Positions 22,206-32,697 of a stretch of DNA of 64,000 nucleotides are shown piece by piece (position 1 is the first letter of the stretch; every line of letters begins with the position of its first letter). Both the position numbers and the translations under genes were made by a program. The notes below the pieces were generated by a model. It did no database searches. It was given only the letters and a program-made list of their open reading frames with translations, and was not told the origin of the DNA. The stretch lies in assembly GCA_023375785.1 (NCBI GenBank), contig SZWC01004799.1, positions 1-64,000 on the forward strand, read 5' to 3'. Origin of the DNA: Penium margaritaceum. Taxonomy: Eukaryota; Streptophyta; Zygnematophyceae; Desmidiales; Peniaceae.

Positions 22206-23390
22206 CCTCTATGGTTCATAGAGCGTGTGATTTGCGGAGAAGTAGTAACAAGAACCGCTAGGGCAGCAGGACCGACTCCCCCCCAGCTGAGTGAGAGGCA
22301 GAAGAGAGGCAAGAGATGAAAGATGACTAAGGTCACAAAGGAACACAGACTCAAAGAAGAGAGAATCACGACACTTAATGACACGCTAGAAAACATGGTC
22401 CCAGAAGCACCAACCCGTTGACTTGGCAGACATCCCAAGAAAGGAGCACAGGCGGTCATGAGGGGAGATTTTCCTATTGCATAGGTCCTCTGGGAGCCAG
22501 ATGGACGTCATTCTACCCCAGACTCCAGCAAGGTGAAGATCAGCCCGAATTCCATGCCAACACTCAAAGGGCGTGACAGTGCACGGCTATATGGAAGGAG
22601 AGTCCAGAACCAAGTCATTTAACTCATGGTCTCAAAGGCAAAGAGAGGCGGTAGGCCGGACTCAGATAGTAGGGTGCAAACGCCATTAGCTAGCGTGCGA
22701 TTCTAGCGCTCAAGGAAACCATTTTTCTGGGGTGTGTATGGAGCAAAAGTTTCCAAACACACCTCGCAGGACTCAAGGAGGCTGGCCGTAGGTCCAAGGA
22801 AATCACTGCCACGATCACTACAAAAGACACGCAGGGGCGTTGACAGGCAGGCTCAGCCTGAACAAGCTAGTATACGATGATGGGACAGCCGTCGCTCTTC
22901 TGGCGAAGGGTGAAAACCCAGAAAAACAGGGAGAAGTCATCAATGAGGCACAAGACATAGCGTCCAAGATTGCCAAGGAGGTCATGGGGCAAGGGACCCA
23001 TGACGTTATTATGCACATGATCAAGAAAACAAGCAGACTGAGTCCCAGAGGAAGAAAAAGGAGATTGATGCATTTTCCCTTGCACACAATCAAGATAGTC
23101 AGTGCGGAAATCAGAAGGGAAGGTGGAGGGCGACAGGCCAACAGCAGGTTGGAGGCAAAGCATGCTCTGAATGGCGTCAGCGTGCACATGACTTAGGCGG
23201 TGAAGCAAGAGGTAAAAAATGTCAGGCAAAAGATAAGGGGCAATGTGAGCAAGGGCAGCACCGACGGCGCGAGAGGAGGAGGCACGCAGGGCCACACGAT
23301 AGGACTTGTCAAACTTCAGATGGACGAAGACAAACAGAGCCAGCACCACGACTTGCAGAGAATCCCATACCTTGATCATCTAGAGATGGC
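22206..23390 (-). pseudogene. Integrase of Copia-6
   Basis: Open on the minus strand from 23379 to 22867: LLHRLSHVHADAI (His motif), YLDCVQGKMHQSPF (Cys motif), then VHNNVMGPLPHDLLG, where the first catalytic Asp of HSDVMGP has become Asn, and LIDDFSLFFWVFTLRQKSD. The C-terminal part to about 22460 is degenerate. The junction to RT at about 22205 skips the linker, showing a deletion. Confidence 0.85.
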
Positions 23391-24016
23391 ACCGACAGCA
23401 GGCTGAGCTCTAAAGAAGGCACATACAATGCGTCAAGCAGGACCAGAGCGCCACTAGGACTGACACAGCAGACGACACCAACACCCTCGACAAGGAGCAA
23501 CTGACCAGACCCAGTGAAAACAAAGCAAATAGACCCGACAAGATTTAGGGAGACAAAAAGAGAATGCATGGACATCATGTGGTGGATAGCCTTGGAGTCA
23601 AGGACCCAGAAGCCACCCAATATGCGTACAGAGGGTAGAATACCAAAAGTGGCAGTAGAATCAACACAGGGCACAGGAGAAGCAGACAGGGACAAACAGA
23701 GACACAACAATGGAGAAGAACAGACTACCACTACTTGATCTATGGGACATAGCCACACAACAACCCCAAGACATGACCAGGGGGGGTCCCTATGAAAGAA
23801 ACAATAAGTCTGATAAGAAAGACCTCTAGCCCGCATTGCAACACTCTCACATCCCTGATCACAAAGTTGAAGGTACTGAATTAGGAACTGCTCCAGCTGG
23901 CCCTCACGGTTACCATCAACTGATGCTGGTAGGGCCGGGGTAGAGGCGCCCAAGGAAGCAGGGAACCACGGCGGTGCAGTAAAGGCAGTGGAAGGAGGTT
24001 CAGCATAGGCAGTCAT
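23391..24016 (-). pseudogene. Protease of Copia-6
   Basis: Minus-strand frame 24016-23309. The active site reads WVLDSKAIHHM; the family standard is DSGATHHM, so the Gly after DS is changed to Lys. The rest (LYVPSLELSLLSVPSLDDQGMGF) matches the end of the copia protease region seen in Copia-3 at 32765-32830. The upstream part is Pro-rich, with a TAG-type break at the Gag junction. Confidence 0.8.
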
Positions 24017-24128
24017 CTCGTATAGAGGGGGCCAGCCCTGCGGATATGGGACAAGAAGCAGAGGAGAGGGAACCCCAGCAGTATTGTGGGCATGGGCGGG
24101 GGAAGGAACAGGTGACTGGGAGAGAGCA

Positions 24129-25341
24129 CTAGAGCTGGAGGCAGAGGCTCCTTGGAAGGCGCCGGAAGTACTGGATCAATGAGCACGGGGAGGCGAGGGT
24201 CATCATGAGGGACAAGACACGTGCGAGGAGAGAACCACAGTTCCAGCACACTACAACACCATGGACAGGAGAAGAAGAGGCGGAACCCTCGTCTTTACTC
24301 TTGCCCTTCCCCTTGCCCTTCCCACAACCCTGGGGAGCAAGGGGGCTGGCAGTGGAGGTGGAGGGTGAAAAGAGAGAGGAGCAAGATGTGGAAGAGGAGG
24401 AGCCAGATGAGGTGGAGGTAGTGAGGGCCGTAACCCCCGTGACAGCTGAGCTTGTTCTGGAGGCTGGTCCACCAGGCAGCAAGGCGCTCGGCGGTGAGAT
24501 CCTAGAGGGCTCCAATACCAGGGTAGGACTTGAGTGGGATAGGCTGAGAGGCAAGCCGCTGCAGCTCATCTGCTCTGATGTCGCAAAGGAGGTGGGACAG
24601 CTCTGGGACAAGTTCATTGACCATGGTGAATACAACAGAAAGCTAGCCAGGCGTTACGTTGCCAAGCACACGAAGGAGTTTGAGACCGCGAGCACAGTAA
24701 GCATCAGCAATCTTGTCAGCATGCACAATGAGCATTTTGAACTGGACTGTGAGTGCCCTTTGAGCAGCCTGACTAGTGATAGTGGTGCGGCAGTGAAGCA
24801 TGGCATAGGAACCAATAAGGTTGGCTAGGCACTGGACAGTAGGATTGGCATTGAACGTGCTGACATCATCAATCAGTAGCTTCGATGCAACAGAAATCAG
24901 AGCACGGATGTCACGAGCGGACTCAGCAACCTTAGGCGTAAAGGGAGGGAAATCTGGGGAGTAATACTCCCATGATTGCTCTCTTTGAGCCCATGTGCTG
25001 AAGTGCGCCTCCCAGGAGGAGAAGGTGAGGGCTCGTGGCTGAGAGAAGAAATCGTGCTAACGCGGTGCAGCGAGAGTGACAGTGGTGGTGGATTTGCTAG
25101 CAGGGGCAGTGGCAGAGGTGCTAGAATATATGCCGGCATTGGTGCCAGCATCAACACCAGTAGGCTAGACAGCAGAGGCAGTGGGGAGGCATTTGGGCAC
25201 CATAGAGGCGATCTTATCAGTTGAGGTGGCATGATTGTATTCTGCCAACTTCAGGTGGTCCTCAGCTTCCTGCTAATCCTTGCAAGCGAGGTTTAGGTGG
25301 CGCTGTAGTGTCGCTATGACTGAATTGTAATCACTTGGCAT
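24129..25341 (-). pseudogene. Gag of Copia-6
   Basis: Starts with an ATG at 25341-25339 (MPSDYNSVIATLQRHL), 17 bases after a hairpin. An N-terminal helix with heptad-like Leu/Ala is followed by ALTFSSWEAHFSTWAQ, homologous to LNFSSWEVCFNVWAQ in the Gag of Copia-3. The remainder of the core includes SYAMLHCRTTITSQAAQRAL and VPELSHLLCDIRADELQR. Near the end, CWNC is the first half of a zinc knuckle; a frameshift destroys its His-Cys half. In-frame TAGs occur, for example at CKDxQEAE. Nonfunctional. Confidence 0.8.
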
Positions 25342-25357
25342 GGTGATGGCAAGAGGG

Positions 25358-25391
25358 CTCTACCAGACAGATTTTGGCAGAGTTTCCCCTG
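25358..25391 (-). other. Leader hairpin before Gag of Copia-6
   Basis: On the minus strand, CAGGGGAAA is followed by CTCTGCCA, a nine-base loop and TGGTAGAG, forming an eight-pair stem with one G-T pair. The gag ATG follows 17 bases later. Similar CAGGGGAA-hairpin units occur in the leaders of Copia-3, Copia-4 and Copia-7. Confidence 0.6.
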
Positions 25392-25439
25392 CCCCAGTGA
25401 GGATGGGAAAACTGGGGGTGCTACCAGCACGTGGTATGG

Positions 25440-27426
25440 ATGTTCCACGATAGCCCACCTTGAGTCAGAAAAGACAAGCCACCGTAGGAAGAGCACAAAG
25501 AACAGATAGGCAGAGGTGGCATGTAAAACAACATGTCACAAAGCTGCAGAGGGTGATGAGCTATGCAAATATGCAAGGAGCAAAGGAGCTACAACAGCAG
25601 AGGCAACTAAGAGGATGGAGACAGCAGAGACTGCTAGAACCACTAGGTCAAGTGTGCCCGTTATAAGAGCTGCAACAAAGGTGCTGAAGATGGCTGCAAC
25701 TGAGATGGTGGCACAGACGAGGCTAGAGGCTATAGGTGCAGCTCATGCTTTAGCAGTGACCGCTACTACTGTCGAAGTGTGGATGGAGGATGTAGCTGTT
25801 GCTGTGGTAGAAGATGTAGAAGCTATTGCAGAGATGTAGCGGATGCTGCTGCCAAGACATGTGTACCAATGTTTACAACAGCTAGATTAATGGGTCCAGA
25901 AACAACAGCAGCCTCATTGTAGGTCTCAATTGCATGCTCGGCTGAGGTAAGAGCAAGGGTGCACGATGCTCTAGATGTTGTAGCAAAAGTAGTTTCAATG
26001 GCTGTAGCAACGTGTATGATGGCTGAGGCCACACGTTTCAGGTCGTTAGAGAGATCACTGGTATCCTACATAAGCGCTGCCTACAGCTCAGCTACAGTGA
26101 TCTCCAAATAGGGGGTGGCATGCGCCTGCTGACTCCCCACAGGAGAGATAGGGAGAGAGATAGTTACAGGAGCTTTACGAGTCGACTATGCTGACGGTGC
26201 CAAGGCTGACTTGGATACGGGGTCACTGCTCGTGCCTCAGCGATAACGCATTTTGTGGTGTGCCATCATTCCCTCATAGAATGTGCCAAGTGGTAGCGCA
26301 CAGGAAATTTCATGGTGCGCAAGCGTGACTGGTGGCGCACCACCGCAGTGGTGCTGTCACTAGGTGTGCGGGTGTAGTAACTGTCACGGCTGCAGTTGAC
26401 GCTGCTGCAATAACTATTGTTGTTGCTGCTGTGACTGCTCCTCCTATAGTCGTGGCTGAAGCAGGAGAGATAAAGCCTCGGGTACTGACGTTGCTCCTGC
26501 TGCAGTAACAATTTCTCAGGTTAAGACGGTAGCTGCGGGTGTTTCCACTGCCAAGGCTGTAGTTGATGTCGCTGCTGCTCCTCTTGCTGTGGCTGCTATT
26601 GCATCGATTGCTACAGTTGCCAAGGCTGCTGCTGCAGCTAATGCGACTGCTGCTGTAGCTTCTTTTGCTGCAGTTGCTGCTGTAAAACTGAATGGCTACA
26701 GGTGCTATTTCCTCTGAGGGTACAGATATTGCTGCTGCTTCTCTTGTTGCCAAAGCTCCTGCTGTAGCAGTTGCTGTAGTTTTTGAGTTTGCTGCTACAG
26801 CTAATGGGGTTGCTGCTGCCACTTCTACTTCTACAGCTGCTGCTAGTGAAAGAGCGAATGCACGTGCTAGTGGTACCAAGGCTGCAGTAGCTATTGCTCC
26901 TGCTCTTGTTGCCGAGGATTTTGCTGAAACAGTTGTTGTAATTGTTGAAGCTGCTGTTGAAGCTAATGCAGCCTCTGCTGCAGCTAATGCAAGTGCTGCT
27001 GCAGGTCCCACTGTTGTAGCTGCTGTTATCAAAAGAGCGGTTGAAGGTGCTGCTACTGCCGAGGCTGCTGCTGCAGTTGCAGCTCCAGTTGGTGTTGTGT
27101 GCAAGGACAATGGCAACCGAAGGTGGCGGCTTGTATAGCTAGTGATGGTGACTGCTGCTACATCGTTCATCATGTGGGTTGACCCACGTTTGTGGCAATT
27201 TATGCACCAGTAATAGACCCGCGGGTGTGGCAATGTATGCACCAGTGGGTTACAAGATGAGGGTTGTTGCTGCCCGCTTCTGACCGGGCCACTGGCGAAG
27301 GTCAACTGTGGTTGCTGGAGCAGAGGGCTCCTGGCCACTTCTTGCGCTAATGCAGGGTGGTGGTGGCGATGGGCTCCACGGGGTGCACGAGTACAATAGC
27401 ACCCACAGTGTAGCAATGCTCCAGTG
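25440..27426 (-). repeat. Alanine-rich trinucleotide leader of Copia-6
   Basis: Dominated by GCT/GTA triplets on the plus strand (GCA/TAC on the minus). On the minus strand one frame of 386 codons (27470-26310) stays open and is rich in Ala, Thr, Val and Ser; on the plus strand 26692-27138 is open for 148 codons. Two 33-bp copies of TGGTGCATA.ATTGCCACA are adjacent near 27195-27255. Composition, not selection, may keep the frames open. It occupies the position between the 5' LTR and Gag. Confidence 0.65.
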
Positions 27427-27784
27427 AGAGCAAAAAGAGTAGGGTGCGAGGCTAGGAACTCTGCTAGCACTTTCTCACAGTCACGGGGGAGTGTTGTGAT
27501 GTCCGCCTTCCTTTTCTATTTGCACAAACTATTGTGACCACTCGGCCACATCCATGCTCATGCAGATCCCATAACCTGACCTAGTTGGTTGCCGGAGTAG
27601 CTTCACGTGGTGGTCAACCAATCAGTAGCTGCCAAAGAGCAGCTACGGTGTCTCGAGTGCTTGCTGGGGTCTTCCGCAGTAGTTGTGGCTAGCTAGACGT
27701 GGTGAGAGACATGAGAAGGGAGGAGATGGCAGAAGAACCATGGTAGGGACAGGACTCCATGGCACGGAGATCCCATGCGAGTCA
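27427..27784 (-). repeat. LTR block d, part 1 (left of Copia-3)
   Basis: Matches 20184-20530. It stops at GCGAGTCA, where Copia-3 begins, and continues at 52391 with the duplicated AGTCA. Left of 27492 a plus-strand CACGGGGGAG purine tract precedes TGTTGTGATG. Confidence 0.65.
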
Positions 27785-28438
27785 TCTTGGTTGTGGCTGC
27801 ACAATACGCAAGTGATCTCTTGACTCCGTCCACACACACACGCTATCACTGCAGGTGACTAAACTGACATGAAGCTCAAGGTGCACATATGGTGGACCAT
27901 GCATCCCTGGCGTCTCAGCCGGGTGTAAGATTGGCACAAGCATTACCATGTTCAGTTGTGCCTGAGAGCAGATTCTTTGGTTTCAGCAAGATGTGCTTAG
28001 TATCTGCTCAGCAATCATTGGAGTTTCATACACAGGTAGACATGCATCCACATACGCGCGTGGCCGATGTGGCTATCTGTGCTTTAGATATGCATGCTTA
28101 GATAGAGTTATTGGTACAATGCACCGGGTTGCTGATCCTACGGGCCCAAATTTCCGGTTATGCGGAAGTGTGAGAAAACCACTGGCGGTACACTGCTGAC
28201 CGGTTTTTTTTCTACCCCGCGATGGTGGCTGGGCCCCACGTCAAGCATTTTGCATGGGTGGCCCAGTCGACCGGTTCGTAGAAACATGCTCTCTCGTTAC
28301 TCCCTAGTATTTGTTGACTCCCAGATATCTTGTCAACCTTTTTATAATTCCTTGAGCTTGTCGCATCCATGGCTTCAGTGTGAACCTCATTTCCATGCAT
28401 TCTGAGAGGTCTAAGCAGGCAAGTAGTGAAAACCTACT
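27785..28438 (+). repeat. Copia-3 5' LTR
   Basis: Begins TCTTGGTTGTGG where the 3' LTR has TGTTGGTTGTGG, and shares TATTTGTGCTT-like and GATATGCATGCTTAGA landmarks with 36208-36653. Its last 230 bp match 52219-52390. It contains a short (CA)n at about 27830, much shorter than in the 3' LTR. Confidence 0.85.
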
Positions 28439-28784
28439 AGCATGAGAGTAGGAGGGATCATGCCCTCCTCTCTATTGATCCAGGATCTGATCTGACTTGA
28501 TCAAGTGACGTCTGCGGCTGCATTCTCGCAGTCGTGGTATTATCTCTACCCCGTCACAATCATCTAGGGAAGCGATGCCGTCATGGTAGCCGAAGTCCCA
28601 CACACGGGGTGGCTTTTCTTCCACACCACATCGTGGACGGCGGCCAAGTCTCGGCCCGCATCCTTTGCTTGCTCCATACAGAGCATCTAGGATCCGCAGA
28701 ATCGCAGCACCAAAGCACCGACGTCATGGTTCACTACTGCACTACAGCATCAAGCTGTAGGAGCATCTAACCTCTATTGCATCT
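28439..28784 (+). other. Start of the Copia-3 leader
   Basis: No coding motif, primer site or repeat recognised. GC content is moderate, with a few short frames only. Confidence 0.4.
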
Positions 28785-29155
28785 CAGCACCACAGCACCA
28801 AGGCACCAAGGCACCGGGGCACTGCGGCATAACGGCACCGAGGCACTTTAGCTTCTTTGCTCCACCACATTGTGACACAAAGGCACCACATCACCAAGAT
28901 GTTGCAGCAACGCAGCACTAAGGCACCCAGGCACCCAAGCACCATAGCACCACGGCACCATGCCATTGTGGCACCAAGGCACAGTGACACCAAGGTAATG
29001 CATCATTGCAGCACCAAGGCAGCAAGGCACCAAAGCACTGTTGCACTACGGCAACAAGCACCGGAGCTTCTTAGCTCCACCGCATCACGGCACCAGGGCA
29101 CTACAGAACTATGGCACCAAAGCACTGCTGTGCCAGAGCATCTAAGCTCCAATTA
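28785..29155 (+). repeat. GGCACCAA-type short tandem repeat in the Copia-3 leader
   Basis: Imperfect copies of an 8- to 10-bp unit around GGCACCA fill about 370 bp. A longer sub-repeat, GAGCTTCTTAGCTCCACC versus TAGCTTCTTTGCTCCACC, appears near 29063 and 28849. The plus strand is open for 99 codons in one frame (28857-29156). Confidence 0.8.
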
Positions 29156-29167
29156 GCAGCAGCAACA

Positions 29168-29494
29168 GCCACCACAACCGTGGCCACTTCAGCAACCCTG
29201 GCGTCCCCGCCAGGCACTGAACCAATTCCAACTTCACTGACACCTACACAAGAGTGCTAACACATTGAGGAGGAGGTTGCATACTACAAAGAGAGGACGG
29301 AACGCGAGCTGTGGTCGCGCCGCCACTGCCACAGTCCAGGGTACTATCCTGGAGAGGTCTACAATCCCACGGCTGACTACGCGGGTGAGGATGCTGCCGG
29401 TTACACAGCCTACTGCCAGTACGCTTCTCACGACTCACCGACGATGCAAAACATGCCAGCCATGGGACCACCACAAGACCAGCATCCTCCTTAA
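29168..29494 (+). pseudogene. Unidentified tyrosine-rich leader frame of Copia-3
   Basis: One frame runs from an Ala/Thr-rich start to a TAA at 29492-29494, broken only by a TAA at 29258-29260. The last 77 codons contain nine Tyr, acidic clusters and Pro (for example EEEVAYYKERTERELW and PGEVYNPTADYAGED), which looks like real protein rather than repeat translation. I do not recognise it. It lies upstream of Gag, so it may be an extra N-terminal ORF or a captured fragment. Confidence 0.35.
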
Positions 29495-30870
29495 TCTCTT
29501 GTAAGCCCCCCCATTGCCCATAGGATGTGTCGGGGGAGTCAGCGTGCCGTCCCTGGTGGGACGACACCAGCAGCACCAGCAGCCACTCGTAGGACCTCCG
29601 CTCCTCGCTTTGCTGCATCTCCAGAAGCCTCTGGTTCTAAGCTGCCTCCTTTGGACCCTCTCATACCTTTTTTGTCCTTGAAGCTACCCTTGTCTCAAGT
29701 GCTGCTATCTCCTCCACCTTTACTGCACACGCTGCACGTGCTCCTGCTAGGACTGCCACTGCTAGGGCTATTGACACTTGAGAAGAGCAAGAAGAATACA
29801 ATGTAGATTTCCTGGCAACTTCTGGTTGAGTATAGGCTATGCTAGGGTTGGGTTAGTGCAGGCGGCAATAGAAAACCATGCAAAACAGCCAATTCCTAGA
29901 TCGAGACAAGAAAGAGCTCAATCAGGCAAGTCTCACTATTGGAGACCCACCCGTCTGGCCAGCGAGTGAAGCTCGCCGGCGTGCAAGCAAGGAACAAGGG
30001 CGAATGGCCCTCGTGCTTTGCAAAAGGGCCGGCTAGCCCAGGCCCTGCCCTCTACACACAAACACTAAACAGGTTTGAATCTCTGGCGAGGACTAATCTA
30101 GGCTCCAGTCACAATTTGCAAGTTTGACCTAGAAGACTACAAAGGAAAAACATAGGTCTAATAAGTCCAAGTGATGTGAAGACTCCAGCGAGTAAGCCAG
30201 CTGCTGAGTGATTGAGAGGGGCCATGCCAATAGGGTGGAGGCGGCCACTCATGCAGGGCAGAAGGGTCGCGAGCCATCATGGTGCGTCGCCTCCACTCCC
30301 TGCGTCGGCATGCCCTGCGCACTCACGACCATCCATGAAGAGAAGTGTTTACAATGAGAGATTACACCACTTACACCACTGCTGCGATCGACCAGGGGCC
30401 CCTTGCAGTAGCTGCAGTCAACGTTGCCACAAAAGCTGCCACTGCAGCAGATGTAGTAGCAGCAGCAGCAGCAGCGGCAGCAGCCACTATCCTCTTCAGT
30501 GCAGTGGTCTCCATCCACACCTCTACAACACTGGCTTCCTCCACAACCTCTTCATCGACATTCAGTCATCACGTCCGATTTCTTGTCTCTATAGCTGCGG
30601 CCATCCCCACCCTCACCAGTGCTGTCTTGACACGGGTTGCGTGCCTCCTTGTCTCCATGTCCTCCACCGTAGATATTATCACGGCTTTAGCAACGGCATC
30701 ACTTCCACCCCTTTTTGCCTTGCATCGCTACTTCTTGTGAGCTTTCTATACTCTTCCTTTTGCCCTCTTCCTCTGTTGCCTCTGTGTGGCCATGTTTGTG
30801 TGTCCATGTATATTGCCTTGCAGCACTGCCTTGAGGGCCACAGTCACTATACCTTTCCACGCCCACTGGG
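29495..30870 (+). other. Rest of the Copia-3 leader, Ala-rich triplets
   Basis: A Thr/Ala/Pro-rich stretch at 29560-29790 is followed by plain sequence. GCA/GTA triplets at 30380-30490 hold a run of AGCAGCAGCAGCAGC and an open frame at 30345-30740 (131 codons). No function assigned. Confidence 0.45.
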
Positions 30871-30909
30871 ACAGGGGAACTTCTGCCAAGTTTTCCTTGG
30901 CATGGTTCC
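30871..30909 (+). other. Leader hairpin before Gag of Copia-3
   Basis: ACAGGGGAAC then GCCAAG (30885-30890) pairs with CTTGGC (30896-30901), and the outer GGAAC (30876-30880) pairs with GTTCC (30905-30909). It ends 12 bases before the codon aligned with the Gag start. Confidence 0.6.
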
Positions 30910-30921
30910 CCCTCTAGCATC

Positions 30922-31899
30922 ATACCAGTTGACAATGACCAGTGCGCTGCACTAGAGGAATAACTATAGCAAGAGCGCACTGATCTCCAAGCAGCACTCA
31001 GTGCCCAGCACAATGCAAAGGAAAAATTTCATAGTGAGCAGGCTGACCAGGAAACTTTAGCTGAGCATGTAGCTGACATGGTCATCAAGAATCTTCAATC
31101 CATAATGTGCTCCACCCCCTCTGCTTCCCCTGATGCCAGTATTTCTACTGCATTCTCCGCCTTGCCCATTTCCGCATCCTTCGCCTCTGGCTCTCTCTCC
31201 TCTGATCCTCTCGTACTCGCTGCTACTGCCGGCGCAACCGCCGCCAAGGCACTTGCATTGCCCGCGCATCGCAAGCCCGACTTTGGCTCTTTGCCATCTC
31301 ATTTTACCTCTAACCTTAATTTCTCTTCCTGGGAAGTTTGCTTCAACGTGTGGGCACAAGGCAAACAACTTTGGAAATAGTACCATGAACCAAATCCCTC
31401 ATCTCTCCCTCTCTTTGTTCCAGCCAATGCTGAGTGTGCCCGCGCTGTTCATGCATGCATTTGTGCTAGACCCGATGACCTCACTGATGAGATCGGGTCC
31501 TACAATGCCGACACATCATGTCGCACGCCTGCTAACCACATTGGCGCTTACACTCTCATTAAGCGTCGCACCACTCTCTCAGGGCATATTGCACAAAGTG
31601 TCTTCACAGTCCAGTTCAACATGCTGTCCATGCAAGCCAATGAGACTGTCGATGCCTATTGGGCTCGCGACATTTTCCTGCTGAACAACTTGGGCAAGGC
31701 AGCACTTGGGTAGCTCCCTATAGTCCTCTCCATCGCCAACAGCCTCATTTCTGAACTCTCATAAATCTGCGGGGAGTTCAAGGCTTCCCAGCTCGGGCTT
31801 CTTTCAGCCAAGCACATCCCTGAGGACGCTCCCCCGGGCACTGATTCCCTCTAGGATTTCATGCTAAGAGCCTCACCAAATGGTGGAGCACCCTACAGC
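30922..31899 (+). pseudogene. Gag of Copia-3
   Basis: By alignment with Copia-6 Gag the start codon would be at 30922-30924, but it reads ATA. One frame then runs about 970 bases without a frameshift: a coiled-coil N terminus (LQAALSAQHNAKEKF), an Ala-rich linker, LNFSSWEVCFNVWAQGKQLW, SYNADTSCRTPANHIGAY and ETVDAYWARDIFLLNNLGKA. It has six in-frame stops, all TAA or TAG, several at probable Gln codons. The zinc knuckle is absent, lost with the junction to the solo LTR. Confidence 0.82.
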
Positions 31900-31978
31900 G
31901 TAATCCCTGGTTTGACTAATGAGGAGTGGTCGAATCCAAGCGCATCCATCGTGCAGCAGTCGTAGCTGTCACAACCGA

Positions 31979-32697
31979 TGACATGGTGTGCCCCTTTCTA
32001 TGATGGCCATTAATCGTAATCCCTGGTTTGACTAATGAGGAGTGGTCGAATACTTGATCTGAGTTTAGATTTGAATTCATTATATTTTTCCATGCAGGAT
32101 TGAGCTTTGAATCGCTCGATTTGAGTGAGTATTCAGAAAGTTAACCTAGCCCAAAATTCGGGTGTTGGGCGGGTGGAATCTGGTGTCTGCCATGGGTGGC
32201 CGGAAAATCCACCGCCAGTGATCCACGTTCATCTCCAATGAGCTCCAAATGCACCAGGGCCATGAATGAAGTTACTAGAGGGATCTACTTGACCAGGGTG
32301 AAACTCTCCTTGACTTCAGGGCGAGGAAAGGCACTCGGACGGGTCATCGTCGAAGCGCCTCCCATTGCCTACCATGCAAGGCAATGTGGGTGGCTCCACC
32401 AAGGGTTGCTTCGACGGCTGTAGCAGGGGCTCTACTGCTCCAATTTGGGCATTCTTGGATGCGTTAAAAAGCTTAGATCACATGCTATAAGAATCTAATG
32501 TAATATAACTATGCTAGTTAACAAAAATGTGTTTTGATTCAGTTACACTGAATACAACGTGTTCTGTCCACTCACATTCGTGATCCTTGTGCTCCACACT
32601 CTTCACCAAAGATCATTGGCTGCCCCAAACATTGGTAGCGTGCATCAGTGATAGCTAGGCATCCTTGAGGGTACATCTACACCCACTAGTGCCAATA
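31979..32697 (+). mobile_element. Solo LTR of the Copia-1 type between Gag and protease of Copia-3
   Basis: Aligns with the Copia-1 3' LTR (7993-8704) and with 14079-14803: shared landmarks include ATGAGCTCCAAATGCACCA, GGGTCATCGTCGAAGCGCC and GGCTCTACTGC. The ends are approximate and no target duplication is visible. A 37-bp exact direct repeat (31899-31935 and 32015-32051) spans its left border. The adjoining zinc knuckle and protease active site of Copia-3 are missing. Confidence 0.75.

Larger units (their letters stand above)
20184..27784 (-). mobile_element. Copia-6, minus-strand copia element (5' LTR continues at 52391)
   Basis: Reading the minus strand from 27426 to 20991: a long alanine-rich leader, Gag, protease, integrase, RT and RNase H, then a purine tract and LTR block c. 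The 5' LTR is block d, which Copia-3 later split into 27427-27784 and 52391-53399. Gag is homologous to that of Copia-3. The linker and RT N-terminal half are deleted. I do not find a tRNA-Met primer site after the 5' LTR. Confidence 0.7.

Noticed and set aside
26310-27470. 386-codon minus-strand frame as a host alanine-rich protein gene
   Set aside because: Triplet-repeat composition keeps frames open on both strands, and its place between an LTR and Gag makes it a retroelement leader.
28785-29155. CRISPR array
   Set aside because: Units are short, imperfect and adjacent without unique spacers; the context is a eukaryotic retroelement.
30922-31899. UAR reassigned to glutamine as an alternative nuclear code
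   Set aside because: Stops also fall at Trp, Arg and Lys positions, TGA occurs as well, and frameshifts are common in the other elements. Decay is simpler, though host genes would be needed to exclude recoding.
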